Source: Actinomycetota bacterium (GTDB lineage Bacteria > Actinomycetota > Actinomycetes > Actinomycetales > Dermatophilaceae). From it: a stretch of 64,000 nt of DNA. A program made the translations under genes and the position numbers. This document shows, in pieces, positions 40,252 through 47,460 of the stretch (the first letter of the stretch is position 1; each line of letters opens with the position of its first letter). Below the pieces are notes generated by a model. It made no database searches, was not told where the DNA came from, and worked only from the letters and a program-made list of their open reading frames with translations. The stretch is from positions 1-64,000 of the forward strand of contig JAIUNK010000017.1 in NCBI GenBank assembly GCA_020161845.1, in the 5' to 3' direction.

Positions 40252-40696
40252 CGTCATCCCCCGGGCCGTCGTCGTCGTCGATCGGCGGTGCCGGTCGCGT
40301 CCGGACAGGCGCGGGCGGCACCCCGACCGGGGGTCCCTGGGCCGGCGGCGCCGGTGCCGGCGACGGCCCGGCGGGCGCGGGTGCGGGTGCGGGAGCGGGA
40401 GCGGGGGTTGGCCCGGCGGGCGCGGGCGCCGGGGACGGCCCCATCGGTGCGCTCGGGGACGGCCCGGCGGGAGGGCTCGGCTGCGCCGGCCCGGGAGCGG
40501 CCGGGGGGTGCACGGTGGCCTGATCACGCAGGATCACCGGGGGGCCCGGTCGCTGCGCGAGAGCCGTACTGGCCACGGCAAGCAGGGCCGGGACGAGGAG
40601 CAGCCCGAGGATCACCCCCACGCGTCGCCAGGTCGCCGGGACCCGGCCGAAGGTGCCTGCGGCGGCAAACCCCCAGGCGGGACGTCGTCGTTGCAT
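40238..40696 (-). CDS. Small membrane/secreted Pro-Ala-rich protein with acidic tail
   Basis: 152 residues, family not recognised. A basic N-terminus and one hydrophobic segment (about 27-47, ending STALAQ) look like a signal peptide or anchor. The body is a Pro/Ala/Gly repeat (PAPAPAPAPAGP-type), and the C-terminus is strongly acidic, IDDDDGPGDDDDDD. It overlaps the kinase gene, so it is the first gene of the two-component operon. A cation- or wall-sensing accessory is a guess; acidic tails of this kind can bind Ca2+ or Mg2+. The repeat could also be a spacer across the wall. Confidence 0.75.
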   Translation of the reverse strand: MQRRRPAWGFAAAGTFGRVPATWRRVGVILGLLLVPALLAVASTALAQRPGPPVILRDQATVHPPAAPGPAQPSPPAGPSPSAPMGPSPAPAPAGPTPAPAPAPAPAPAGPSPAPAPPAQGPPVGVPPAPVRTRPAPPIDDDDGPGDDDDDD

Positions 40697-40729
40697 GATT
40701 CGCAGTCTGAAGGATTGCCCTGAAAGGCG

Positions 40730-40769
40730 CGTGAGCCGACGATGAGGGAACCTTCATCGTCGGCTCACG
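40730..40769. terminator. Perfect 16-bp inverted repeat (terminator or operator)
   Basis: CGTGAGCCGACGATGA (40730-40745) and its exact complement (40754-40769) enclose an 8-nt loop. It lies 33 bp upstream of the Pro-rich gene and downstream of the truncated gene at 40952. As a stem-loop it would end minus-strand transcription from the island before the two-component operon. Being dyadic it could also bind a regulator. No U-tract follows. Confidence 0.65.
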
Positions 40770-40916
40770 TCATGGACGTGACCACGGAATGCCAGGTGCC
40801 CCGCCGTCAGGCAGGCACCGCACCGCTGCGCTCGCAGGGGCCTACTGACGGGGGTGGAATCGCGATCCCCCAGAATGCCGATGAGCCGGGCCTGCGGCCC
40901 GCGCTCACTCGAAAAC

Positions 40917-40938
40917 TGGTGGAGCTGAGGGGATTCGA
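40917..40938 (-). repeat. att-like remnant: 3' end of a tRNA (Ala type) or tmRNA
   Basis: On the minus strand 22 bases match the 3' end of an actinobacterial tRNA-Ala: the T-loop/T-stem part TCGAATCCCCT followed by the acceptor arm CAGCTCCACCA. The match stops inside the T-arm (upstream TGGGGA replaces AGGGGT) and no tRNA body is present. Such 3'-end copies mark where integrative elements recombine with tRNA or tmRNA genes. No second copy was found in the window. Confidence 0.5.
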
Positions 40939-40951
40939 TCCCCACCCGAGA

Positions 40952-41100
40952 TCACGGCCTCTGTGCGAGCACCATCTCGACGGTTGACGACGGCGCGAGA
41001 TGGGTAGCCACATCGGGAGCAATCATGGCCAGGACACGCATGAGGTCTGAGTGAACGCGGTCCGGCTCCTGATCGGGTGTCCGGAAGGTGTCAAGCCGTT
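40952..41100 (-). pseudogene. 3' fragment of an unknown gene cut by the IS3 element
   Basis: From the IS end the minus strand reads openly for 48 codons (RLDTFRTPDQEPDRVHSDLM, then a hydrophobic MRVLAMIAPDVATHLAP) to a TGA at 40952-40954. Codon bias and composition look coding. The 5' part is missing beyond the IS, and the other IS flank holds a different gene fragment. The family is not recognised. Confidence 0.45.
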
Positions 41101-41114
41101 TGAGACACGTCTGG

Positions 41115-42116
41115 TCATGCGGTCTGTATGAGGGCCTCCTGTGAGGGCTGGTTGATCCAGGCGGCAGCGGGCAGTTTCGGTGGTTGTGGTGGGCGGTTGC
41201 CGAAGCGCTCGGGGTGGGCGGCGTAGGCCGCGTTCAGGGTCTGCTGTCGTTGGGCCCGGACCTCGGTCGCGGTGCCGTAGTGGACTGAGGCCGGGGTGTG
41301 CAGGCCGATCCCGCAGTGGCGGTGCTCGTGGTTGTAGTAGTTGAAGAACTTCTCCCCGAACGCGCGGGCATCGGCCAGCGAGCCGAACCGCTCGGGGAAG
41401 ACCGGGGCGTACTTCATCGTCTTGAACGCGGCCTCGCTGTAGGGGTTGTCGTTGCTGACGTGCGGACGCGAGTGGGAGCGGGCGACGCCAAGGTCGACTA
41501 GGAGCTGGGCAACCGGCTTAGAGGTCATTGAGGTGCCCCGGTCGGCGTGGACCGCCTGGGGGATGCCGTGCACTCCCATCGCCTGCTCGAGCATGGTCTT
41601 GGCGATCTCGCTGTCTTCACAGGCGGCGATCGTCCAGGCCACGACGAAGCGGGAGAAGATGTCGAGCACCACGTAGAGGTCGTAGTAGACCCCGCGGTCT
41701 GGGCCACGGAGTTTGGTGATGTCCCAGGACCAGACTTGCCCCGGCTCGGTGGCCACCAACTCGGGCTTGGACTTGGCTGGGTGCGTGGCCTGGGCACGAC
41801 GCTCACCTGCAGCGCCGTGGGCGCGCAAGATCCGATGCATCGTCGACATCGAGCACAGGTAGGTGCCCTCGTCCAGCAGCGTGGCCCAGGTCTGGGCCAC
41901 CGACTTGTCGATGAACCGGTCACTGGTCAACACACCCAGGACCTGGGCGCGTTCGTCGTCGCTGAGCGCGTTCGGCGGCGCCGGCCGAGGCCCCACCGGA
42001 CCGACCCGTTGGGGTGCCTTGGCCCGGTAGTGACTGCCCCGCGGTCGGCCCAGCAGGTCGCACGCCGTCTTGACGGTGGTGTACGAGGCGAGCTCTTCGA
42101 CCAGCGGGTTGATCAC
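41115..42116 (-). CDS. IS3-family transposase OrfB (DDE integrase core)
   Basis: 333 residues. The rve/DDE core shows the first Asp in VWSWDITKLRGP, the second in HADRGTSMTS and the Glu in SNDNPYSEAAFKTMKY; an HTH-like region and DLLGRPRGSHYR precede it. It starts at GTG 42116, overlapping the orfA stop (GTGA), so it depends on orfA translation or frameshifting. Intact by itself. Confidence 0.93.
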   Translation of the reverse strand: MINPLVEELASYTTVKTACDLLGRPRGSHYRAKAPQRVGPVGPRPAPPNALSDDERAQVLGVLTSDRFIDKSVAQTWATLLDEGTYLCSMSTMHRILRAHGAAGERRAQATHPAKSKPELVATEPGQVWSWDITKLRGPDRGVYYDLYVVLDIFSRFVVAWTIAACEDSEIAKTMLEQAMGVHGIPQAVHADRGTSMTSKPVAQLLVDLGVARSHSRPHVSNDNPYSEAAFKTMKYAPVFPERFGSLADARAFGEKFFNYYNHEHRHCGIGLHTPASVHYGTATEVRAQRQQTLNAAYAAHPERFGNRPPQPPKLPAAAWINQPSQEALIQTA

Positions 42117-42202
42117 CGCGGCGACCGCTTGGGCTGCTCCGCGCTCTCGGAGAGCATCTCCAAGTCGGGTGGCCGGGGGCCCGCGGGCCCCCGGCTCCCA
42201 CA

Positions 42203-42236
42203 GAACCGTACGTGACAGTCTCCCGTCATACGGCTC
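42203..42236 (-). ncRNA. Group II intron catalytic domain V
   Basis: 34 nt forming the canonical domain V hairpin: GAGCCGTATGA pairs with the 3' part GTACGGTTC around a short terminal loop. This is the most conserved ribozyme segment, just after the RT stop codon at 42249. Confidence 0.88.
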
Positions 42237-42248
42237 TTGTTGTTCTGG

Positions 42249-43598
42249 TCACCACAGGAATTCTGGTTCGCTGGTCCACGCCCAGTGGGCGAAATACCGT
42301 GGGCTTGCTTTCACGGCGTCCCTCCAGGTGGTCATGGTCTCTTTCCAGCTGTGCCGTAGTCGTCGATATTTCCCGCGTAGCCACCGGATCATGTAGGAGT
42401 TGATCCGTCTCAGCAGCGGATACAGAACATGCCGATTGAATCGGCCATAGTACTGCATCCAGCCTCGCACGACAGGATTAATCCAGTCGGCGAGGTCGCG
42501 TGCAGTCGCCGTGACCCACCGGTGCAACCGCCAAGCCCGGAGCTGGGCACCCATCCGCTTTCGGGCCGACTTCGAAACTGCCGGAGAAAAGCTCCGGAAC
42601 AGCCCGTAGCGGCCCTTGACGGTACGGTCACGAAAGTCATACCCCAGGAACGTGAACTGCGTGAGCTCATAGGAGCCCGTGCGGTTCGCGTCCCGGCAGT
42701 ACACAATCCGTGTCTTGTCCGGGTGCAGTTCCAGACCGACCTCGTTCATCCGTGCTGACACCGCGGCGAGCACTCGGCGAGCCTGATCCAGGCTGGCGCA
42801 GTGGATCACCGCATCATCGGCGTACCGCTCGAACACGACTGAGTCGTGATGACGGGCTAGCCAGGTGTCAAACGCGTAGTGCATGAACAGGTTCGCCAAC
42901 ACCGGCGACAGCGGAGACCCTTGCGGGGTTCCCACCGTCCGCGCCACGACGGCACCGTCGGGATGTTGCAGCGGCGCCGCAAGCCAGCGCCGCACATACA
43001 GCTTCACCCACGGCAGATCGCACACCGTGACCAGCGCCTTGCCGATGAGATCCCAGGGCACGCTGTCGAAGAACGCCTTGATGTCGAGATCGATCACCCA
43101 GTCATACCGCCAACAACGTGCCCGGCAGACGGCCACGGCGTCGAGCGCCCCCCGATCGGGGCGATACCCGTAAGAATCACGGTGGAACACCGGCTCACAC
43201 CGCTGTTCCAGCACCATAGCTACCGCCGTCTGGGCGACCCGGTCCCCGATCGTGGGCACCCCCAGAACTCTGACCCCACCAGCGGCCTTCGGGATCTGGA
43301 CCATCCGCACCGGCGGCGGAACGTAGCTGCCCGAGGACATCCGATTCCAGATCTTGTACAAGTTACCTTGCAGATCCTTCTCGAACTCCTCGATAGCGAC
43401 TCCATCCACCCCCGGCGCACCTTTATTGGCCCGAACCTTCGACCACGCCTGCAAAATCAGCACTTTCGGGATATCGAACGATTTCCCAGATGATGTCAAC
43501 GCGTCCACTCCATTCCTCCCACCACCAGCGCAACACGCGGCGGCGGTTGATCGAATCAACCCGTCACGAACAACCCAGCCCCTTCGCTCCCGACCCAT
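42249..43598 (-). CDS. ltrA: Group II intron reverse transcriptase/maturase
   Basis: 449 residues from ATG 43598, which follows AAGGG at 6 bp; the open frame extends to 43754. RT motifs include NKGAPGVDGVAIEEF, the RT2 region ending VRVLGVPTIGDRVAQ, QGSPLSPVLANLFMHY and the active-site FERYADDAVIHC. The maturase domain X lies near the C-terminus (DLADWINPVVRGWMQYYGRF). No obvious HNH endonuclease follows, so mobility probably uses the RT and an external primer; this is inferred. Confidence 0.93.
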   Translation of the reverse strand: MGRERRGWVVRDGLIRSTAAACCAGGGRNGVDALTSSGKSFDIPKVLILQAWSKVRANKGAPGVDGVAIEEFEKDLQGNLYKIWNRMSSGSYVPPPVRMVQIPKAAGGVRVLGVPTIGDRVAQTAVAMVLEQRCEPVFHRDSYGYRPDRGALDAVAVCRARCWRYDWVIDLDIKAFFDSVPWDLIGKALVTVCDLPWVKLYVRRWLAAPLQHPDGAVVARTVGTPQGSPLSPVLANLFMHYAFDTWLARHHDSVVFERYADDAVIHCASLDQARRVLAAVSARMNEVGLELHPDKTRIVYCRDANRTGSYELTQFTFLGYDFRDRTVKGRYGLFRSFSPAVSKSARKRMGAQLRAWRLHRWVTATARDLADWINPVVRGWMQYYGRFNRHVLYPLLRRINSYMIRWLRGKYRRLRHSWKETMTTWRDAVKASPRYFAHWAWTSEPEFLW

Positions 43599-44049
43599 TA
43601 CAGGCCCTTCACCGCTACTACGAGCCGGTCCGCCAGCATCCGAACAGCAACCCACAAACCACCCTCCGGACACCTTCTCCTGTTCCATGCAGACGCTGCA
43701 GACCGGGTTCCTGCCACCTTCACGCCGGACGCCACCTGGCCAATAAGCGGACACCCGCCAGGCTCATCCCGGGACGCCCTCATATCCCGGTTTCGACGTC
43801 ACCCAAGCATTTCGACGCGTCATCAGTGATTCACTCGCGTTCAGCTCCCCGGTCCCCACCTGACACCCGGCCGTACCAGGCGCCTTTTCCTTCTCGCTCA
43901 CCACGACAGTCTTCAGCTAACGCAGCAGAAGGCGGTTTGAAGCCTCCCTCCGCAGGGCGACTCCGAGGGGCCAATAACCCTCATCATCTACACAGCACCA
44001 TCAGGACGTCTGTCGCCTACACCACAGACCCCTTCCGTTCAGGACACAC

Positions 44050-44403
44050 GAGCGCGTGTGCTTTTCCCACCAGGTCCAACGCCGCGCGGGTCCGGGCCAG
44101 CTCGGCCTCGGCCCTGTGCGCCCTGGCCCGCAACGCCTCGACTTCGCGGTCACGTCGATCCCGGGTGGCCGGGGCCAGCCCGGAACGGGCGCCGGCATCA
44201 GCGGCCTTGCGCCACTCGATGATGTGCGAGGAGTACAGGCCCTCGCGGCGCAAGATCGCGCCACGCTCACCCCGCTCCGCTGCCTCGTACTCGGCCAGCA
44301 GGTTCGCCTTGTACTCCGCGCTGAACGTGCGGCGCTTGGGCCGATCAGCACGAGGTCCCATACCCCCATCATCAACGCAGGAATCGGCCAGGGTCATCGT
44401 CAT
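44050..44403 (-). pseudogene. IS3 OrfA, 5' exon (split by the group II intron)
   Basis: From ATG 44403 (or 44361) the product begins with an HTH region RRTFSAEYKANLLAEYEAAE and continues through a coiled coil to LDLVGKAHAL, where the intron begins. The last 16 codons (LEMLSESAEQPKRSPR and stop) lie at 42113-42163 beyond the intron. The gene is functional only if the intron splices. OrfA binds the IS ends and pairs with OrfB. Confidence 0.82.
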
Positions 44404-44460
44404 CGGTAGCAACTCGCTTCTCGCCCCGTGCAAGGGAAGGAACTCAGCGGATGTGTCTCA

Positions 44461-44675
44461 CCTCAGCCTGACGCACAGGGCCTCGGCACCCCAGAGATCA
44501 CCGTGGGGAGTCGCAACCCACGATCCGCCAACCCGACCTCACCGTGATTGGCGCCGACATCGACCCCGGCGCCTGGCTCAACGCCCCCACCGACGTGCCC
44601 ACAGCCACCCTGGGCACGGGGATCCACACCCTCACCCTGCCCGCCAACGACTTGACCTGGCCCACTGCCCCGTGA
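44461..44675 (+). pseudogene. 3' fragment of an unknown gene, truncated by the IS and frameshifted
   Basis: After the IS end the plus strand reads QPDAQGLGTPEITVGSRNP. One missing base near 44520 then shifts to TIRQPDLTVIGADIDPGAW and on to LTLPANDLTWPTAP before TGA at 44673-44675. The bias toward C at third positions supports coding. The beta-rich C-terminus is vaguely like phage tail or surface proteins; no family is assigned. Confidence 0.4.
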
Positions 44676-44695
44676 CTTGCAAACAGGCGGCGGGC

Positions 44696-44811
44696 TCACG
44701 GGCTCCACGGTCTGACAGCGTCACGTCGAACCGCGCGAAGTCGGCCAGATTGTGGGTCGCGACCACCATTCCATGTACCTGCGTGTCGCCGCGATGAACG
44801 AATCGCGGTCC
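44696..44811 (-). pseudogene. Remnant of a PIN-domain toxin C-terminus
   Basis: Directly after the VapC stop the minus strand encodes DRDSFIAAT and, after a 1-nt deletion, QVHGMVVATHNLADFARF. This matches the last third of a FitB/VapC-type PIN toxin and is close to the remnant at 47075-47392 (DRDAFIAATAQVHGLVVATR). No 5' part exists. Confidence 0.6.
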
Positions 44812-45213
44812 TCAGGGAGCGAAGCCGGGACAAACGACGGAACAACCGATGCGCGCGGCCACCGCGGCCAGCTCGCGGTCGTACGTCACGAGTTCGTCGG
44901 CCTCCACTCGAAGAGCCACCGCCAGATGAATCGCGTCCGCGCTGCGCAGCCTCCATGCGGAACTGGCCGCCCGGAGCAGATCGACGCGCTCGACATCGAC
45001 CAACGTCAAACCGTCGAGCACGGCACGCACGGCCCCCGGATCGAGAGCCGACCGTCGCTGCGCAGCGCAGTGCAGCTCTGTGTGCAGGAGCCATGACGCG
45101 ACCAGCCGGTCGCCGTTCGCGGCGGAGAGGGTCAGGTCCGCCGCCAACGCCTCCGACTCCGCCTCCTCGACGAGCAACTTCAACGCCGCCGACGTGTCGA
45201 TGTAGCGAATCAT
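44812..45213 (-). CDS. vapC: PIN-domain toxin (VapC type)
   Basis: 133 residues. The PIN acidic residues are D in MIRYIDTSAALKLL, E in HTELHCAAQ, D in RSADAIHLAVAL and D in LVTYDRELAA. VapC toxins cleave specific tRNAs or rRNA. It overlaps the antitoxin stop (ATGA), the standard TA layout. Confidence 0.92.
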   Translation of the reverse strand: MIRYIDTSAALKLLVEEAESEALAADLTLSAANGDRLVASWLLHTELHCAAQRRSALDPGAVRAVLDGLTLVDVERVDLLRAASSAWRLRSADAIHLAVALRVEADELVTYDRELAAVAARIGCSVVCPGFAP

Positions 45214-45473
45214 CGATCCCCACGCAGGTCATCAAGGACCACGCGCGAGACAACACCGCTGACCCGGGGCACCGCCGAGAAGTCGGGACGCGCCACGCGC
45301 GGCGGACGCGACCGCCCAGCCTCCTCGATCCGAGCCAACTCACTGCGCGCAGGCGGCACCAAGATCGCGGCGGGCGTGCCGTGGTTCGTGACGAGGAGGG
45401 TCTCCCCAGAACTCACCCGCGCAAGGACCGCACTGCTGTTGTTGCGCAGCTCACGATGCGCGATGGTCTCCAC
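45210..45473 (-). CDS. Phd/YefM-type antitoxin
   Basis: 87 residues from GTG 45473, with AAGGAG 6 bp upstream. VETIAHRELRNNSSAVLARV and GETLLVTNHGTPAAILVP are the Phd/YefM DNA-binding fold. The C-terminal half with Arg/Pro would wrap the toxin. It is the first gene of the TA operon and likely represses it. Confidence 0.9.
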   Translation of the reverse strand: METIAHRELRNNSSAVLARVSSGETLLVTNHGTPAAILVPPARSELARIEEAGRSRPPRVARPDFSAVPRVSGVVSRVVLDDLRGDR

Positions 45474-45654
45474 GTCGTACTCCTTGCCGCGACAGCAACG
45501 CCCGGAGGAACCGGCAGGGCGGACGCCTGACGCGCGTCGTCTCAGGACTGCTAAGAGGTAGCAATCGTAGCACTCGACCCTTGCAGTGCCCTTGGCAGCA
45601 GCCGCACGTGCGTGCCGGCGCCGACGATGTCGCTGATGGCCCACTTCTCCCTCG

Positions 45655-45690
45655 AGAGATATGCACATGCTAATGTATGTGCATATCTCT
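45655..45690 (+). promoter_or_regulatory. Palindromic operator of TA module copy 1, overlapping the start codon
   Basis: A perfect 14-bp inverted repeat (AGAGATATGCACAT and its complement) with an 8-nt spacer GCTAATGT. The right arm begins with the antitoxin ATG at 45677, so a bound regulator would cover both promoter and start. There is no room for a Shine-Dalgarno, so a leaderless or very short leader mRNA is likely. Confidence 0.7.
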
Positions 45691-45949
45691 GTTGGAGCGG
45701 CGGCTGCAGATCCTGCTCGATGGCGCGCGCTACGAGCGGCTGGCGCGCGAGGCCGAGGCCACCGGGCACAGCGTGGCGGCAATCGTGCGTGAGGCCATCG
45801 ACCTGCGCCTCCCCCCGGATCTGGACAAGCGGGCGGAGGCGGGCCGTCGCCTCCTGGAACTCGCGGACCGCACAGGCCAGAGGCCCGAGCCGGACTGGGC
45901 AGAGATCAAGGCGGACATCGAGGCCGACATCGAAGCCCGCCTCCCGTGA
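45677..45949 (+). CDS. Ribbon-helix-helix-like VapB antitoxin (copy 1)
   Basis: 90 residues. ISLLERRLQILLDGARYERL followed by HSVAAIVREAIDLRLP is a CopG/RHH-like DNA-binding region, with an acidic C-terminal toxin-binding tail (DWAEIKADIEADIEARLP). 88 of 90 residues match copy 2 at 47449. GTGA overlap with the toxin. The start lies within the operator. Confidence 0.85.
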   Translation: MCISLLERRLQILLDGARYERLAREAEATGHSVAAIVREAIDLRLPPDLDKRAEAGRRLLELADRTGQRPEPDWAEIKADIEADIEARLP

Positions 45950-46371
45950 CCGGCGTGACTGCCCTCTTCATCGACAGCAACATTGCCCTGTACGCCGTCG
46001 GCGGCCCCCACCGGCACAAGGCGGCCTGCCGAGGCATCCTCGAGGCGGCCACCACGGGAACGGTGACGCTGCACGCCAGCGTAGAGCTGATCCAGGAGGT
46101 CCTGCACCACCGCCTCCGGATCGACCACCGCGAGACCGCGATAGCAGCCGCACGATGGCTCACCGACCTGTGCACGGTCCACCCGTTCACCAAGGACGTG
46201 GCACGGTCGATGCTCAACCTCGTGGCCACCACCAGCATCCGCGACCGCGACGCCGTCCACGCCGCCACCGCCCTCGCCGCCGGCTTCGACCAGATCGTGA
46301 CCGTCGACCCCAACCTCGCCGTGCCCGGCCTCGACGTCCTCACACCAGAGCAAGCCTTACCCAGCAACTAA
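45946..46371 (+). CDS. PIN-domain toxin (VapC type, copy 1)
   Basis: 141 residues. PIN residues: D in LFIDSNIALYAVG, E in ASVELIQEVLHHR, D in RDRDAVHAATAL, D in IVTVDPNLAV. About 90% identical to the toxin at 47718 until VPGL, where the C-termini differ. GTG start coupled to the antitoxin. Probably an RNase. Confidence 0.88.
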   Translation: MTGVTALFIDSNIALYAVGGPHRHKAACRGILEAATTGTVTLHASVELIQEVLHHRLRIDHRETAIAAARWLTDLCTVHPFTKDVARSMLNLVATTSIRDRDAVHAATALAAGFDQIVTVDPNLAVPGLDVLTPEQALPSN

Positions 46372-46416
46372 ACCGAGCAGCCCACGGCTGGTGCAGCTCC
46401 GGTGTTACACTTACTC

Positions 46417-46680
46417 ATGCCCACCACCAAACCGCGCGTCATGGTGACCGAGACCGCCGCCCTCACGGCCGCGCTCGATGCGGCCGCCACAACCTGGCCG
46501 GGCGTGCCCCGCTCGGAACTCCTGGCGCGGCTGGCCCTCGCCGGGGCCGACGCCCACCGGCATGCGGAGCTCGACGCCCAGGCCAATCGCCGTGCAGCCG
46601 TCGCGCGCCTGGCAGGGTCGATGACCGGCCGCTTTGGCCAGACGTACCTCGACGATCTGCGCCAGGAGTGGCCACCGTGA
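46417..46680 (+). CDS. Small antitoxin-like protein (VapB type)
   Basis: 87 residues, ATG 46417. MPTTKPRVMVTETAALTAAL resembles the N-terminus of actinobacterial antitoxins paired with PIN toxins; the C-terminus is GQTYLDDLRQEWPP. TTACAC ends 6 bp before the ATG, a -10 position fitting leaderless transcription. GTGA overlap with the following PIN gene supports the pairing. Confidence 0.78.
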   Translation: MPTTKPRVMVTETAALTAALDAAATTWPGVPRSELLARLALAGADAHRHAELDAQANRRAAVARLAGSMTGRFGQTYLDDLRQEWPP

Positions 46681-47057
46681 TCCTGGATGCGTGCGTGGTC
46701 ATCGCGGCCCTGGACGCCGGCGACCCCCACCACACCGCCGCTGCGGCCCTTCTCGCCGAGCCCGGCGCGTTGCGCATCCACGAGGTCAACCTCGGCGAAG
46801 CTCTGGTGGCCGCCGCCAACGCCGGCCTGCTCGACCAAGTGCGGCGCGACCTGGCGGACGCCGGGATCGAAGAGGTCCACGGCCCCGGCCACTCGCTGGC
46901 GCGGATTCGGGCAGAGACCCGCCTGCGCATGCCGGACTGCTGCGTCCTGCTCGCCGCGGAATCAACCGGCGACGACACGATCGCCACCTTCGACCACCGG
47001 CTCGCCTCGGTCGCACTCCGCCGCGGACTTCGTGTCCTCCCCGCGAGTGACACGTGA
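46677..47057 (+). CDS. PIN-domain toxin (VapC type)
   Basis: 126 residues, GTG start overlapping the antitoxin stop. It begins VILDACVVIAALDAGDPHH, with E in EVNLGEALVAAA, D in RMPDCCVLLAAE and D in TIATFDHRLASVA. Full-length PIN fold and likely active. It converges with the PIN remnant at 47075. Confidence 0.9.
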   Translation: MILDACVVIAALDAGDPHHTAAAALLAEPGALRIHEVNLGEALVAAANAGLLDQVRRDLADAGIEEVHGPGHSLARIRAETRLRMPDCCVLLAAESTGDDTIATFDHRLASVALRRGLRVLPASDT

Positions 47058-47074
47058 GCACGGACGACGTACAG

Positions 47075-47392
47075 TCACCCGCTCCACGGGTTGACCAGCG
47101 CCACGCCGTACGGCGCGCAGTCGGCCACATTTCGGGTCGCCACCACCAGTCCATGCACCTGCGCGGTCGCCGCGATGAACGCATCGCGGTCCGGCGCGGG
47201 GCCGGGCACGTGCCGGCCGGCGGCAAGCACGGCCACCCGAGCATCCACCGGGAGCGTCGCGCCCTCAAACGCCTCGGCCACGCGGGTCAGCCAACGCCGC
47301 ACGTGCCGGCCCGCGTCATGGTCCCGCCGTTCCACCCGACGTACGCCGATCTCCAACTCGAACAGCGTGATCGCGCGGATCCGAGCCCGGCT
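47075..47392 (-). pseudogene. 5'-truncated FitB-like PIN toxin
   Basis: The readable part runs from ITLFELEIGVRRVERRDHDA to DRDAFIAATAQVHGLVVATR and ends VALVNPWSG, the last two thirds of a FitB-type PIN domain. An in-frame TAG precedes it and the first about 45 residues with the first catalytic Asp are missing. The break point adjoins the duplicated TA copy 2, so the duplication probably removed the 5' end. Confidence 0.75.
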
Positions 47393-47428
47393 AGCCGCCT
47401 ATTGGGGTGATGGCCGACTTCTCCAGGA

Positions 47429-47460
47429 GGATATGCACATGCTAATGTATGTGCATGTCC
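47429..47460 (+). promoter_or_regulatory. Palindromic operator of TA module copy 2
   Basis: GGATATGCACAT and ATGTGCATGTCC flank the same 8-nt spacer as in copy 1; one mismatch breaks the symmetry. The outer bases differ from copy 1 but change on both arms (GG/CC against AG/CT), as expected if symmetry is kept for a dimeric repressor. ATG 47449 starts the right arm. AGGAGG at 47425-47430 is unusually far upstream to serve as SD. Confidence 0.68.

Larger units (their letters stand above)
42164..44049 (-). mobile_element. Group II intron (complete) inserted in IS3 orfA
   Basis: The intron starts with GTGTGTCC at 44049 (GUGYG consensus) and ends ...CACCCGAC at 42164 (AY end). Domain V lies at 42203-42236, and domain VI is the GC hairpin at about 42174-42197 with an unpaired A seven bases from the 3' end. 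Joining the flanks restores orfA exactly: codons GCG CTC at the 5' exon end continue into TTG GAG ATG, giving AL-LEMLSESA, the usual IS3 OrfA C-terminus. Length 1886 nt with one ORF in domain IV. Ribozyme domains I-III fill 43.6-44.05 kb. Confidence 0.88.
41101..44460 (-). mobile_element. IS3-family element interrupted by a group II intron
   Basis: The ends are TGAGACAC (41101) and the inverted GTGTCTCA (44460), with similarity continuing for about three more bases (G/ATC), and the outer TG...CA typical of IS3. Inside lie orfA (split) and orfB on the minus strand. Without the 1.9-kb intron the element would be about 1.47 kb, normal for the family. No matching target duplication is seen (CCGTT left, CCTCA right), so the flanks were probably rearranged or deleted after insertion. 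Confidence 0.75.

Noticed and set aside
40917..41114. Possible intact tmRNA or tRNA gene
   Set aside because: Only the 3' 22 bases match; no 5' acceptor strand, D-arm or anticodon arm is found before the IS begins.
43490..44797. 435-codon plus-strand open frame across the intron and IS end
   Set aside because: It crosses the group II intron ribozyme, the orfA antisense strand and the IS end; the translation has no domain.
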